A stretch of 60,000 bases of DNA from Owenia fusiformis. Taxonomy: Eukaryota; Annelida; Polychaeta; Sabellida; Oweniidae. The notes under the pieces are model-generated. The model was not told the DNA's origin. It ran no database searches and was given only the letters and a program-made list of their open reading frames with translations. Shown piece after piece: positions 34,177 to 45,800 of this stretch; positions within the stretch are counted from its first letter, which is position 1; each line of letters begins with the position of its first letter. The position numbers and the translations under genes were made by a program. The stretch is taken from assembly GCA_903813345.2 (NCBI GenBank), contig CAIIXF020000006.1:26421936-26481935 (forward strand), given 5' to 3'.

Positions 34177-35559
34177 ACTGTTATATTACGCGTTATCAAC
34201 AGAGCGTCACTTCGAGAGGACACAAAGAGCCTGCATTTTCATTACAATCAAGGGTTTTAGGAAATCGCTGAAGGCAATAATCGCTCCGTACAACCACAGA
34301 GATATGAATATTCAATTATAAAGACGAAAAGAATTCAGCACGGGGAATTCAACACAACGGCCAACGTATGAACAACTAAACAACATTAGTGATCCAAAGA
34401 ACACAACATCAAACGAATTATGAGTCAACCTGAAACTCTAAGATCATGGAAGAAAACACCTCGGAACAATGTAAACTGACGAATAAAGCAGTCACGATTT
34501 AAAGATAAGTATATTTGAACCGTGTAAGTTACAAAGTAAGAATAGGTATACCAAGTATCTGTATAAAAGATCATAATAGATACAACCGCAAGAGTAAAAG
34601 AGCATATATTAGATGAGAAAAGTAGTATACCAATTTATAAAGTTTATCAAATAAGAAACATTCAGTTTATATAACCAAGAAGATAAAGGTTTTAGAAAAC
34701 TAACTAGAAATACATATACATTACTTACTTGATAAAGTAGTTTAGGTAGTTTGCTATTTAGAAAACATTTCATGCTAAGACAAAATGGGATTGTTAATTT
34801 TACAAACACAGTAAAGATCATTTATAATTTCAAGATAAGAGATAGAAATCACTAGAATAACATGTTCATATCCGGTATATCAAATATTTTGTCGAACACA
34901 TAATAAATAAATCAATAAACAGAGTACAATATTAGGCAGAAATATTTTTTATACATATGCACACGACATAAATTTTCGCACACAGTTCAAATTTCAAAAT
35001 CACCTAAAATAAATAAAGATTATATTATATTTTATTTACTCAGTCATTAAAATAATGGCCATTTAGATTATCAATTAATTATATTATAAAACCAGTCACA
35101 AGAGAAGAAAATGCTTTACAAAATTTTATTGAGCCATGTAGATTTTTGAAGAGTATGTATTCAGAAAATTAGTCCTGAGATAGTTTTATTACTCCCGAGG
35201 ATAGTGTACTAATACATAGTGCAGATAAACAAAACAGATTGCGACATTAAAGAGATATATCTTTGAAATGAAAGAGTTCCTCTATATTTTAAGAAATGCG
35301 TTGAAGTTCAAGATGGCTTTAAAATACTTTATTTAATTCTTGCTAGTTAATTTATCATTTTGGATATAGTCACAGGGCAACTTAGTCAAAGGTTTACCAA
35401 ACAGCATAATACATATTGCATATAAACGTTATAAATAGACAAAGGGAGATATTATATAATTCAATATGAGATATAAAGAACGAAACCTATAGCAGATTTA
35501 CGAAAGAGAAGTGACATAAATTAGAAATAAATGATCCACTGTAAGCATTGATTTAAATG
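34177..35559. other. AT-rich intergenic stretch
   Basis: No coding exon or well-defined repeat is visible. Short open frames have no recognisable domain. Confidence 0.4.
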
Positions 35560-36900
35560 AGTCACAAAGGGAAATACAGTTAATTAGCCATAGAATGCAA
35601 GCATGGCTAGTTGGCCATGGAAGGCATATACCACAAATGCACCTAATTGGAGCAAATGTGTAAATTTGATCTACTGAACTAAAAATAAGGCACTTAAGGC
35701 AGGTAGAAAAACTGATCAATTAATTCATTAATAAATAAATTAATACATAGCAAATTGTGACATGTTAACTAGCCAATTATTGCAAAGACTAATGAGTCAC
35801 CGAGGGTGAATACGAAATGAATAGCATATTAATAGGAAAAAAGCTTGGGCAGACATGCAAATATAGCATATTTGGGCAGAAAACTACCAAGGGCAGATAT
35901 TAAAAATCTTGATAAAATTAGATAGATGCTTAAAGAGTCACTCAGGGCAAATTAGAAATAAATAGCAAATACTATTTTAGTTAATGAAACACCGAGTGCA
36001 GGTATGGAAACTATAGCCAATTAGGGCACATATAATTAACATATTCAGGTAGGGCAGACATGATTAGTGAACCAATGAGGTCAATTTGAAATTATAGCCA
36101 ATTTAGGCAGATATGATTGTTAAGCCACCGGGGTAGATAAGAAAATTATAGCCAATCGGGGCAGACATGGTCAGTGGGCCACGGAAGGCAGATTTGAAGA
36201 AAAATATAGCCAATTCAAGACAGATATGATCAGTGAGCCAAAAATATGTATACTGTATATTTACAGCCAATTAGGGCAGATATGATTAGTGAGTCACCGA
36301 AGGCAGGTATAAAAATAAAGCCAATTAGGGCAGATATGATTAGTGGGTCACATATAAAAAAAAATACCCAATCAGGGCAGATATGAATAATGAGCCGCCG
36401 AAGGCAGATACGAAAATTATTAATTACTACATCTATATATAAAAAAAAAAAAAAAAAAAAAAAAAAGGCCAATCAGGGCAGATATGATTAGTGAGTCACA
36501 TATAAAAAAAAGGCAGAAAATTATAGCCAATCAGGGCATATATATATAGCCAATCAGGGCAGATATGAATAATGAGCCACTGAAGGCAGATGTGAAAATT
36601 ATTAATTATTACATATATATATAATCAGGGCAGATATGATTAATGAGTCACATATAAAAATATGGCCAATCAGGGCAGATATGATTAGTGAGTCACATAT
36701 AAAAAATATAGTCAATCAAGGCAGATATGAATAATGAGCCACCGAAGGCAGATATGAAAATTATAGCCAATCAAGGCAGATATATATAGCCAATCAAGGC
36801 AGATATGAATAATGAGCCACCGAAGGCAGATGAAAATTATAGCCAATCTGGGCAGATATGATTAGATAGCCACTCAAGACAGATATGACAATGGTAGGTA
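35560..36900. repeat. Degenerate minisatellite, about 45-55 bp period
   Basis: The core CAATCAGGGCAGATATGA with GTGAGTCACATATAAAAA or GAGCCACCGAAGGCAGATAT recurs about 12 times between 36100 and 36890, with more diverged versions (AATTAGGGCAGATATGATTA, GTGGGCCACGG) from about 35570. The spacing is irregular, around 45-55 bp. An A27-type run interrupts it at about 36440-36466. Copies become cleaner toward the 3' end, as expected for an array growing at one edge. Confidence 0.8.
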
Positions 36901-36962
36901 TAAATTACCTTTATTTAAGTCAAACTTTTGCAGCATATACAAAAAATATTGCTATTACAGTT

Positions 36963-36998
<36 letters not shown>

Positions 36999-38270
36999 AG
37001 CAATTATTTGCAGATCATGTAAAAGTAATAAACAAATGAGTACATATCAAATTATGAGTTAAATTGAAAACAAATACAGTATGGGTAAAACAGACAGATA
37101 AATACAAACTTAGCAGCAAAATAATGAAAAGTTAAAGGTTATTAAACGGCAAGACTTTAGCCTATAAAATTCAACGGTAAAGACAACCATTTCAGATTTT
37201 CTTATAACGAAAATTTGACTAAATAAGTACAACTCTCAAAGGAAAGGAACAAAAAGCTGTAAATAAATCCAGCAAGAACTATACTTCATGATCAAAATTC
37301 AACAACGTACTGTACCTTCAATAATTAACAAAGATCGTTATAATTTGATAAGTTTTACAACATTGCTTAACAAAGATATACAGGGACGAAAAAAAAAAAA
37401 ATATTGTGCCAAATGTTTGAATAAATATGTACTATGAAAATCAAAATCAGGTTTTAACTAGAAATGATAGTCATTTGTGGCGTATTCATACATAGGTATT
37501 GTTTTATTTAGTATTTTAACTATTTTCTGTTGATATTTGTGTTCCAAAGGTCATGAACAAAAACAACATGGAAGTCTGTTAATTTTTATACGATACCTGT
37601 TTTCGCAGACACACTTTGCATTCGTAAAGAAAATTTTAGTCTACAATTATATATATTTAACATACGTTAATTAACGTTGGTATATTTCACATATTATGCA
37701 GAGTAGAAAAAATTTATATATTTCAAGTTAATGTAAGACACAAAATGATGAAGTGAAAAATTAAAACGTTTTCGTCATTATTTCAGAACAAAAATACTGC
37801 TGCTACATGCATTTTCAGGATTTTTGGAACTGTGGACGTTTTAAAACGATTCGGGGTCGATGGAAGAATCAACAGTCGATACGAGAACCGACCAAAGATG
37901 CTAAATACGATTTCTAGCGCTTATTATCATGGAATCGTCACCACGTCAGTCACATATGGACGGTAAGGCTCAACACCTGGCAGGACACTTCCAATGCTTT
38001 CTGCAGTCGCACAGATGTAATCTCCCACAGTGCATATATTTGGGATTCTCGACTTTGTTTGTCATATGGACAGTCGACAGATTAAAGGCAAAGATATACT
38101 CACTTTAATATGAGTAATTATATAATGACAACAACAATGATAGTCGTTTAATATACTAAACGATCGCATGGAGGTTTGATGGCAAAAACATATGATATTT
38201 TGGCATTTAGAATAAAATATGACGGACAGTTATATGATTATAAGTTTCTACATTCCCGTTCTCTAGTGTT
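36901..38270. other. AT-rich stretch with a long poly(A) run
   Basis: A T/A-rich segment with an A29 run at about 36966-36994 and an A12 run near 37389. A 36-codon frame at 37809-37916 begins MHFQDFWNCGRFK but lacks a supported context. No gene is called. Confidence 0.4.
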
Positions 38271-38588
38271 CTGTAGCGACCACAAGCCAAAGCTTGATCT
38301 AAATTAAACGAGTGTTGTGTTGTGTTGTGTTGTGTTGTGTAACATGCCGCGTACGTAACGTAACGTACAGAATAGAATGCAAATTTATATTCGTTTGAGC
38401 GAAGCGATTTAAGAATATAAATACTTTCTATATATGTGCAGTGAAGTGAAGAAAAGGCATGAATCATGTTTTGGTGATGTAGCATGCTGTTCGAGTTGAG
38501 CAACGATTTTTGTGTGTTAGGCCTTGTTTAGTGAGTGAGTTTTATGAATAGAGAAGTCATTCTGGGCTTGGTCGCCGAACAGTCAACT
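38271..38588 (+). repeat. 107-bp repeat followed by 211-bp repeat copy 2
   Basis: 38271-38377 (CTGTAGCGACCACAAGCC ... GTACAGAATAGAA, with a GTGTT microsatellite and an ACGTAACGTAACGTAC run) is identical to 38999-39105. It is followed directly by 38378-38588, which is identical to 33966-34176. So two different perfect repeats abut here. Confidence 0.88.
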
Positions 38589-38998
38589 CCAAAAAATTTT
38601 AAGCAAAATTTTTTAAAAAGCTATTTCTGCATTCAAACAGATTTTACCTATGATTGGGTCTGATGGGTTGAGAGGTGGGGTTATACCTTTCCATAGGGCA
38701 TCGACTTCAGTCGAATAGCATCTTTGGTTTTAATGGTGATCAACCACCTTGATATCAATCAGGCAACAATTAAACGTTGCATACAAACTGTTTTACTAAT
38801 TGTACAATATACCCGACACAGTTTGTGCCATATGTACACGTACAATAGGATTTACAAATGAGCAGGCCATGCATACAGTCTTACAAAACGATATCAATCA
38901 AAACAATTGTAAACATCTTGTCACATGTACACATATACTGGTATTTACAAATAAAGGGTAGCGACCACAAGCAAAAGTGTAGCGACCACAAGCCAAAG

Positions 38999-39105
38999 CT
39001 GTAGCGACCACAAGCCAAAGCTTGATCTAAATTAAACGAGTGTTGTGTTGTGTTGTGTTGTGTTGTGTAACATGCCGCGTACGTAACGTAACGTACAGAA
39101 TAGAA
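38999..39105 (+). repeat. 107-bp repeat, second copy
   Basis: Identical to 38271-38377. Just upstream (38958-39000) the sub-motif GTAGCGACCACAAGCCAAAG is repeated three times in tandem. The DNA between the two 107-bp copies consists of the 211-bp repeat and about 410 bp of single-copy sequence. Confidence 0.85.
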
Positions 39106-39352
39106 AAACTATTCATAACTGAGATAGGCCGACCAAGTGATAAAACAAATCAATTCAATGGATATTAAACAGAGCCGTGAATTAATCCGCTCACTTAACC
39201 AGCTCCGGTTCTTTATCAAAAATATAACATCTTAAAAATGAAACAAAGCGGATATGTACAGTACAGTATACTATTTGAAATAACTGTTTTAATCGGTGTT
39301 TACCCCCCTATCACACCAAACTAGTTCTTACCCGTTCTTGCCAGTCCTACGA

Positions 39353-39448
39353 AATTTTCCTCTCGGGAATATCCTGTCCACTGACTTGTTCCCTCGGCCT
39401 GCAGCCTCGGGAACATGTCAGTGGACAGGATATTCCATTGAGGAAAAT
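39353..39448. repeat. Long near-perfect hairpin, 96 bp
   Basis: The left arm GGAATATCCTGTCCACTGAC plus TGTTCCC pairs with the right arm GGGAACA plus GTCAGTGGACAGGATATTCC. Outer ATTTTCCT/AGGAAAAT also pairs. The loop is about 15 bases. It could be a small foldback transposon or a transcribed hairpin. No flanking duplication was identified. Confidence 0.85.
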
Positions 39449-40130
39449 ATTTTGCACTATTTCCCTCAATGGCAGTCACTATTTGTACACTATTACACTC
39501 AATTCTTGTAATCCTTAACGATCCGGACTAAAACTCTCGTTTTAAACAATACGGCAGGAATCTCTGCAATAAACCACCCAACTCATCGCCACGGTACAGA
39601 GACTACTCACAGAACTATTTACATGATTTGTGTCGTTTTAGTGTTTTGCACTCGTTTTTTTTACTAAAAACGATACAAATCATATCATAGTTCATAGTTC
39701 GCTGTGCGACTTTACAAAAAGTCCTCCTTGGTAAAACCGCTCCCCCTGGTATTTTCATGATCTCAATTTTTACTTAAGTGCGATCGCGAGTTATACTGAA
39801 TTCTTTGTTACACGAAAATAAATGTACTAATTATAATGATTCAGGATTTCATCAAGAGGAGACATTTCGAATTATTACAATTCTCAAACAAATATTTGAA
39901 CAGCATAATAAACTGGAAAGCATAATCATGGGCATGTTTGAAAACCCATGGCATAATACAGTAATGCCTCATTCACTGATATCTAATCCAACCTACTTGT
40001 AACAGACACTATGTAACATGACATCAACACATTTGTACACGTAACCAGGACACCCTCTCCATGTAGTGGTACATCATGGCTACGGGCCTGAAATATTCAT
40101 TAAATATCGTAAGTGGACAGTAAAAGAGGC
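39449..40130. other. Intergenic stretch without a supported gene
   Basis: No conserved coding exon is recognised. An open frame at 39778-40002 (plus) could be a further, decayed piece of the LINE that ends at about 40640, but I see no clear domain in it. Confidence 0.35.
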
Positions 40131-40640
40131 TTAGCTTCAAAAATATTACTGGTCCTTTGTGCCATTGTGGTGTACCAATGACAACCATGCATTTTCTTTT
40201 AAAGTGCCCACTGCTACAGAATGAAAGAAACAACCTCATTCCTTACAATTTAAGTGACTTGTTTAATAATTACAACTTGAATGACAAATTACAATTTTTA
40301 CTGTTTGGAAACACTAACCTAGATGCTACTATGAAGGAAGCTTTAATTCATATTGTCAGCTGTCTTGTTTTATTATAAAGTCCCTTTTCCTGCATTGACC
40401 GACTTATTTTTCAAATTCTGTTAACATCCCGGCCCATGGGATAACATTCAGGTATTTTGTAAGAGCCCAAACAATTTTTCCTATTTCATTATCTAATATC
40501 TACATGCATATATAATATATATATATTAAATTGCCGCTAATGTTGAAAAACCTTGGCAATTATATTAGTAATTGTAATTGAATGTATTTGTTTATATTAG
40601 AAATAAATTGATAACATGAATAAAATAAAAAAAATTAAAA
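40130..40640 (+). mobile_element. 5'-truncated LINE, C-terminal zinc-knuckle remnant
   Basis: A frame ending at 40378 encodes GPLCHCGVPMTTMHFLLKCP, the CxC-(n)-H-(n)-C motif that follows the reverse transcriptase in many non-LTR retrotransposons. About 260 bp of 3'UTR follow, ending in an A-rich tail (AATAAAATAAAAAAAATT, 40621-40638). The upstream part is missing or unreadable, so it is a dead fragment. Confidence 0.7.
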
Positions 40641-40687
40641 GAGGCTAGAATTACTGTCTGTGTTTTTTCTGCAAATCCCTATTCTAC

Positions 40688-40935
40688 AGTGGCGGATCCA
40701 GAAATAATAAAAAAAGGGGGGGGGGGGGGGGGGGCAAATTTTGAGACTTTAAAAAATTAAGGCACATTTCTTGTTAAATTGACCCAGAAAGGTCTAAAAA
40801 TTCCAAATTCTGCCCAAAAAGGCCCATCTTTTTGAGGCCCTACAAAATTTTGAGGCCCAAACAGCAGAGTATTTTTTCTGGGCCCACTAAAGGAGGGGGT
40901 GGGGCATGGCATCCTCCCGGATCCGCCACTGTTCT
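40688..40935. mobile_element. GGCGGATCCAG repeat with G18 run
   Basis: The left CAGTGGCGGATCCAG and the right CGGATCCGCCACTG are inverted. Inside is a long G run (about 40717-40734) and text shared with other copies such as AAATTTTGAGGCCC. Fragments of this family end at 4655 and 30443. Confidence 0.75.
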
Positions 40936-42803
40936 AAGACCTTACGATCCCGCCTCCTCTCGGCTTACGATCAAAATGTGATTCGTAGGCTACTTCCCGG
41001 GAATCATTTATAACCTCTTCCACTGGACGAAAACTTAAGAAACTCTATGTGGCGTGTCATGAAAAAGAGAGCTGATTTTTTTGAAACTTTGAAATGTTAT
41101 TAAATATCATAAAATACACGCACAGGGCACTGCAAAAACACATAAAATGCAGTTGTTCCATGTCTACTGGACCCAAGGTATAGTTACCCTATCAAGTATC
41201 TCTGATTCGTATCCTCTTTTTACACATATTTGCTCTTGTTATTTTTATTTATTTTTCTAAAGTAAAATTTAATTTAGCCTAGTTTCACTTTCAGTTAGGC
41301 TACAACTGCTTAGACATTAGTCACAAGAGGAAGGAACAGGGGGGGGGGGAGAAGGTGAACAAAGTGATACAGTTTGGAACAAAAATAATAACACATGGAT
41401 TTGCTGAAGTGAGGATTTCCCATAAATAAGAGAATTTTCAAGAGGTCATACATCAGTGGATGAGACTCTCATTGAGAGTATACAAAATGTAAAATATGCA
41501 AATTTTAAGGGATATGTATCTAGACAATATTTATGACTATAGGGCTTTCAAAACACCATGGTTTGGATATGGTGATAGAAAATCCACCTGTCATTTATTT
41601 TGTTCCAAACTGTAAACATCCCCTGTTACATGTAACTCACTAGATTTTGGTTAAAAGAGAGTGGGGCGGGGGATTAATTACTCTTTTCTTTTCCTGCTTC
41701 CTTGAAAGCCCATGAGTACACAGATAGCTATTGTAATGGGAGGCACTATTCTTATTGTAAATTGAATATTTTCTCAAAAATATGGAAGCTGCACATCACG
41801 TCAGCTCAACATCAGTACACGTATATGTGTTTCACCCGTGAAGACTCATATCCGTCATCTCAGTACCTATCTCTTGAAAGCCCATCAGTACTGACTACAC
41901 ATATCCGTCATCTCAGTTTTATCAAAATGTCACACTGTTTCTGCAAGTACATGTAAGTAACCAAACCCCAAAACACCAGCGCTGCATTGAAGATGTGATG
42001 TTCCCAGGGTGCAGTATTTTGTTGAGTGTTTTTGTCCAGAATATATTCCGCATAGGAAATATTGTCCAAGTTGGTACTGATATACTGTACCTTCAAACTG
42101 TGTAGGTTTCACAGTGGGGCATATCAAAGACGAAGAATCTTTTTTTTTATTGTACATTCGTCATACTAACCCATAGATTTTATGAGGACATAAAGTAGAA
42201 GCCAGGAACAAAAAAGTGATGAGGCCAAAAAATCCAATATGGCGGCTATTTTATATCAATCAGAAATATGAACAGATAGTTAGGAAAACACCATTAAAAT
42301 TCAAAGTTCGATGATGACATTCAAAGAACACGTTGATAAGCCTTACGTTGTGAGATCATGCACAATTTGAATGAAAATTGATGACATTAACACATTGATA
42401 GAGGAAGTATGGTAAAAAGCAATGAGGCTAGCACCTCATCTGCCTCATCCTGGCTAAGCTAGAGATTGTATACATGTTTTTTAAATTTAACTTATCTCTC
42501 TAGATATGATTACACTACAATCTTTTTTCATTACTTATTGCTATTGTTACATATGTGTATGGTATGGACAAGGCATGCCTAATGAGTTAAATTACTGCCT
42601 GTTTTTTTCAGTGTGGGGAGGGGGTGGGTTTCTCTGGAATAAGCCAAGGCACCATCTAGCATCTCCAGGCTTAGCCTTTATATAAGCCTGGGTGCTGTCC
42701 CATCACTGTCAAAATCAGCAATTAGTTTCTGATTCAGCATCAATCATCTACAAGCTCTCATTTGTCAAGTTATATCTGTATGCTTCATCTATTTTTTCAA
42801 CAG
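40936..42803. other. Upstream region of NUBPL with no supported first exon
   Basis: The 5' exon(s) of NUBPL, which should encode a mitochondrial targeting peptide, are expected upstream of 42804. I could not identify one with a convincing donor. GGGCTTTC/GAAAGCCCATG motifs near 41700 and 41875 match 51107-51125. A G9 run is at 41340. The acceptor before 42804 is TTTTTTCAACAG. Confidence 0.4.
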
Positions 42804-45800
42804 GATGAGATGAAGTACAAACCAACAGTTAAAATACCACCAGAGAGGAAAAAAGGTGGACCAACCAAATTACCTATTGCGGGGGTGAATCAAGTAATCG
42901 TAGTGGCTTCCGGGAAAGGAGGTGTTGGTAAATCAACAACAGCAGGTACAGTTCAAGTTTTGGCTCACACCCCCTCTCAGTTTAACAAGGCAGTTTTTAA
43001 CTCACATATTGAGCATATGGAATCCCACACTCATTTTAACCCAAGATGGATATCATTGGAGATCTAAGATTTGATGATGAATAAATTTTAAACATCACCA
43101 TCATTATTCTCATTTTTAAATATCTATTTAACGGGAAGTTTGATACAAGAATTAATGAACCTCAATTCTTGTTATTTTATCTTTATAGTGAATCTTGCAC
43201 TTGGCATTAAGGCAAATGATCCAAATAAGAATGTTGGCCTATTAGATGCAGATATATATGGACCTTCTCTACCTCGTATGATGAATCTTAAAGGCCCAGT
43301 TGCAGCCAATGAAAGTAGGTTAAAGCAACAAACATGAATATAATGATTGTAATTAACGCTTTAACAGTATACATATTTTCTCAAGGAATTTTGCCTCAAA
43401 ATTTTTTTATAAGTTTCAACTTGCTCAAAACGTGATAATTTTTCTGACTTTCCTCATTTTTAAGTGGGTGCATTATAGCACTACTATGTATTAAAAAAGT
43501 CTCTTGCAACATTGGGAGTCAAATTACAAGTAAAAAGACAGTTAATTCTAAAAAGAGTTAATACCCTACATGTATGTACTCCCTTCACTTTTTCTATACA
43601 TTCTGACATACAGTGGAAACCCCAGTCAAAGAAGTTACAAAGAGAAGTTGATGTCAATGCTGTCAAGATGGTCACAAATTCTCAACTACCATGTCTCACT
43701 TTTATATATAGTACCCCAGACAGGTTGAATGATGCAGTCATGTTTTTATGGAAAGACTTCAGGGGGCCGAAAATTTTAGAGCCAGACAATATTTGAAATG
43801 ACGTTAAAAGTTCAATTGTTCAAGCAAAAACCTGTATTTTATTGACAGTGAAGTGTGTTTGAAAAAAGCCTATCAAAATCATAAAATTGGAAATATTGAT
43901 AAAATATTTGATTTACATGTTGGAAATTGACTCTTGAATAAATCTTGAAAATTTCAATAAGAATGGTTGTTCCATTGCAAATATAGAGTAGAGACAGCCC
44001 TGTTAAAAATGTTCAACCTTGAATTTGGGACATTCAACCCCATGATTATTTCATTGAAAAATTGAAAAACAATGGATGAAAAAAACAAACCGTTGAAAAA
44101 AATACAATGGTTTTTTTTCAAGACATTGAAAAATTCAGTTGTAGTATTCAATACATTGAAAAAAATTCAATCATATATTTTGCTTATACAGTAAAACTCC
44201 TCTGATAGAAGTAGAAAAGTTATTATAGGTTATCTTGGTATTTATAGTTAATGTGAATGCTTAAAACAACATTTAGTGTTTGTGAAAGATTTTAAGGTAT
44301 TTTGTCAGGAGATAATGATTGATGATGTTTAAAAGTTTCATTGTCATTGGTATGCTAGATGATCTGTTTAGAATTTTCTATGAGTCAAATCATGAGATCA
44401 ACTAAATTATTTTTTATTTTAATTCAAAATTACATTATCTGTTTATAATTTCCCTTGATTAGGTCCTTGAAAATACAAATGAATAGGAATGTTATTAGAC
44501 CTTGTTAAAGTATTGTTTGGATGGGTTTAATAATCAAAGAATACAATTTCAAATTAACCAATAAATTAATGATTTTATGTTCAAACTTTATGTTGCCTCT
44601 TTAAGTTGATACTAACTTTGGGTGCTATTATAAAATAAGTGATCTAATGTTCTATATGTCTCTGGTAAAGATGATTGTTAACAAGCTGTTTATTTTTTTA
44701 TATAGAACCACATCCTTCCATACATTGTATAATATAAAGTATATATCAAACCAATTATTTCATTCAAAATTAATGCATTACATTAATTTATGAAATTATA
44801 GTAAGATTTCACTTTTAAGTATGATAATTTAGATCGTATTTTCCCCATACAAATTGAATATAGGCCCCAGTACTCAGGGAGTGCGATAAAAAGATTTGTC
44901 TACTTGTTGGGAGCATACAATTTTTCATAAAAACACTAGAACAAAATCAAAGTTAAACTCATAAATTTTGTTATACATAAAGAATTACCTACTACATGCA
45001 ATAGGTATATCTATCATATGCGGGTAACCTTCACTTCTGTTTGAAGTCCAATAAAGCTATGAGTAAAACAGTGACAGAGTATAATACTCTAAAATGTACC
45101 ACTTCTTTTTCAAATTTTTAATGGCAAGATATAGTGACATTAGAATATTTACATATGCTTTTAGTAAAACTTTGAAGGTATTAATGAGATCTAGATGTAT
45201 TGGGTCTTTTTCTTTTTTTCATGAAATTAATGTTAATTTTTGTCTACCATAGGGGAGCATTTTCAAATATGAAATGCATTAAACCAAACCCCTATCCCAA
45301 TTAATGACCATTAAACCAATTTAAGAAATGATAAAAAGATTTCACTGTTTAGTATGATATTTAGATTATATTTCCCCATATTCACAAATTGAATACACGC
45401 CCCAGTAAACAACCCCCCCCCCTTTCCCCCATTTTACTATGGGGAATCACAATTGCTCTAATATTATGTATTTACATTGTATGATAAGAGAGTGTGATAC
45501 ACTATGAACCTACTGTGATGTGGTCCATGAGGACATTATACTCCCAGGCATATACTGTTCATTCATATGGCATACCTGAACTAATAAGTTACCAAGTTTT
45601 TAACTTATTGTTTAAAGTTAATGCTAACTTTAGATTCAAGTACAGATGTAAATTGCTTAAAGAATTAATCAAAGTTTCATGTTTACAAAATTCAAGCAAT
45701 AGAAAATTATGCAAGCAATCATAGAAAATTATGCAAATGAGTCATGTGATCATTGAAAAATTTATGTCAAACTCACTTCCACCAGCTAATATCTTAAGAC

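Noticed and set aside
33966-38588. An LTR retrotransposon with 211-bp LTRs
   Set aside because: The interior has no gag or pol frame, no clear primer-binding site or purine tract, and no target duplication. The first copy also forms the end of the lectin gene.
41055-41110. A short frame MWRVMKKRADFFETLK as the NUBPL targeting peptide
   Set aside because: It resembles a leader but ends at a stop without a usable donor, so it cannot be joined to the exon at 42804.
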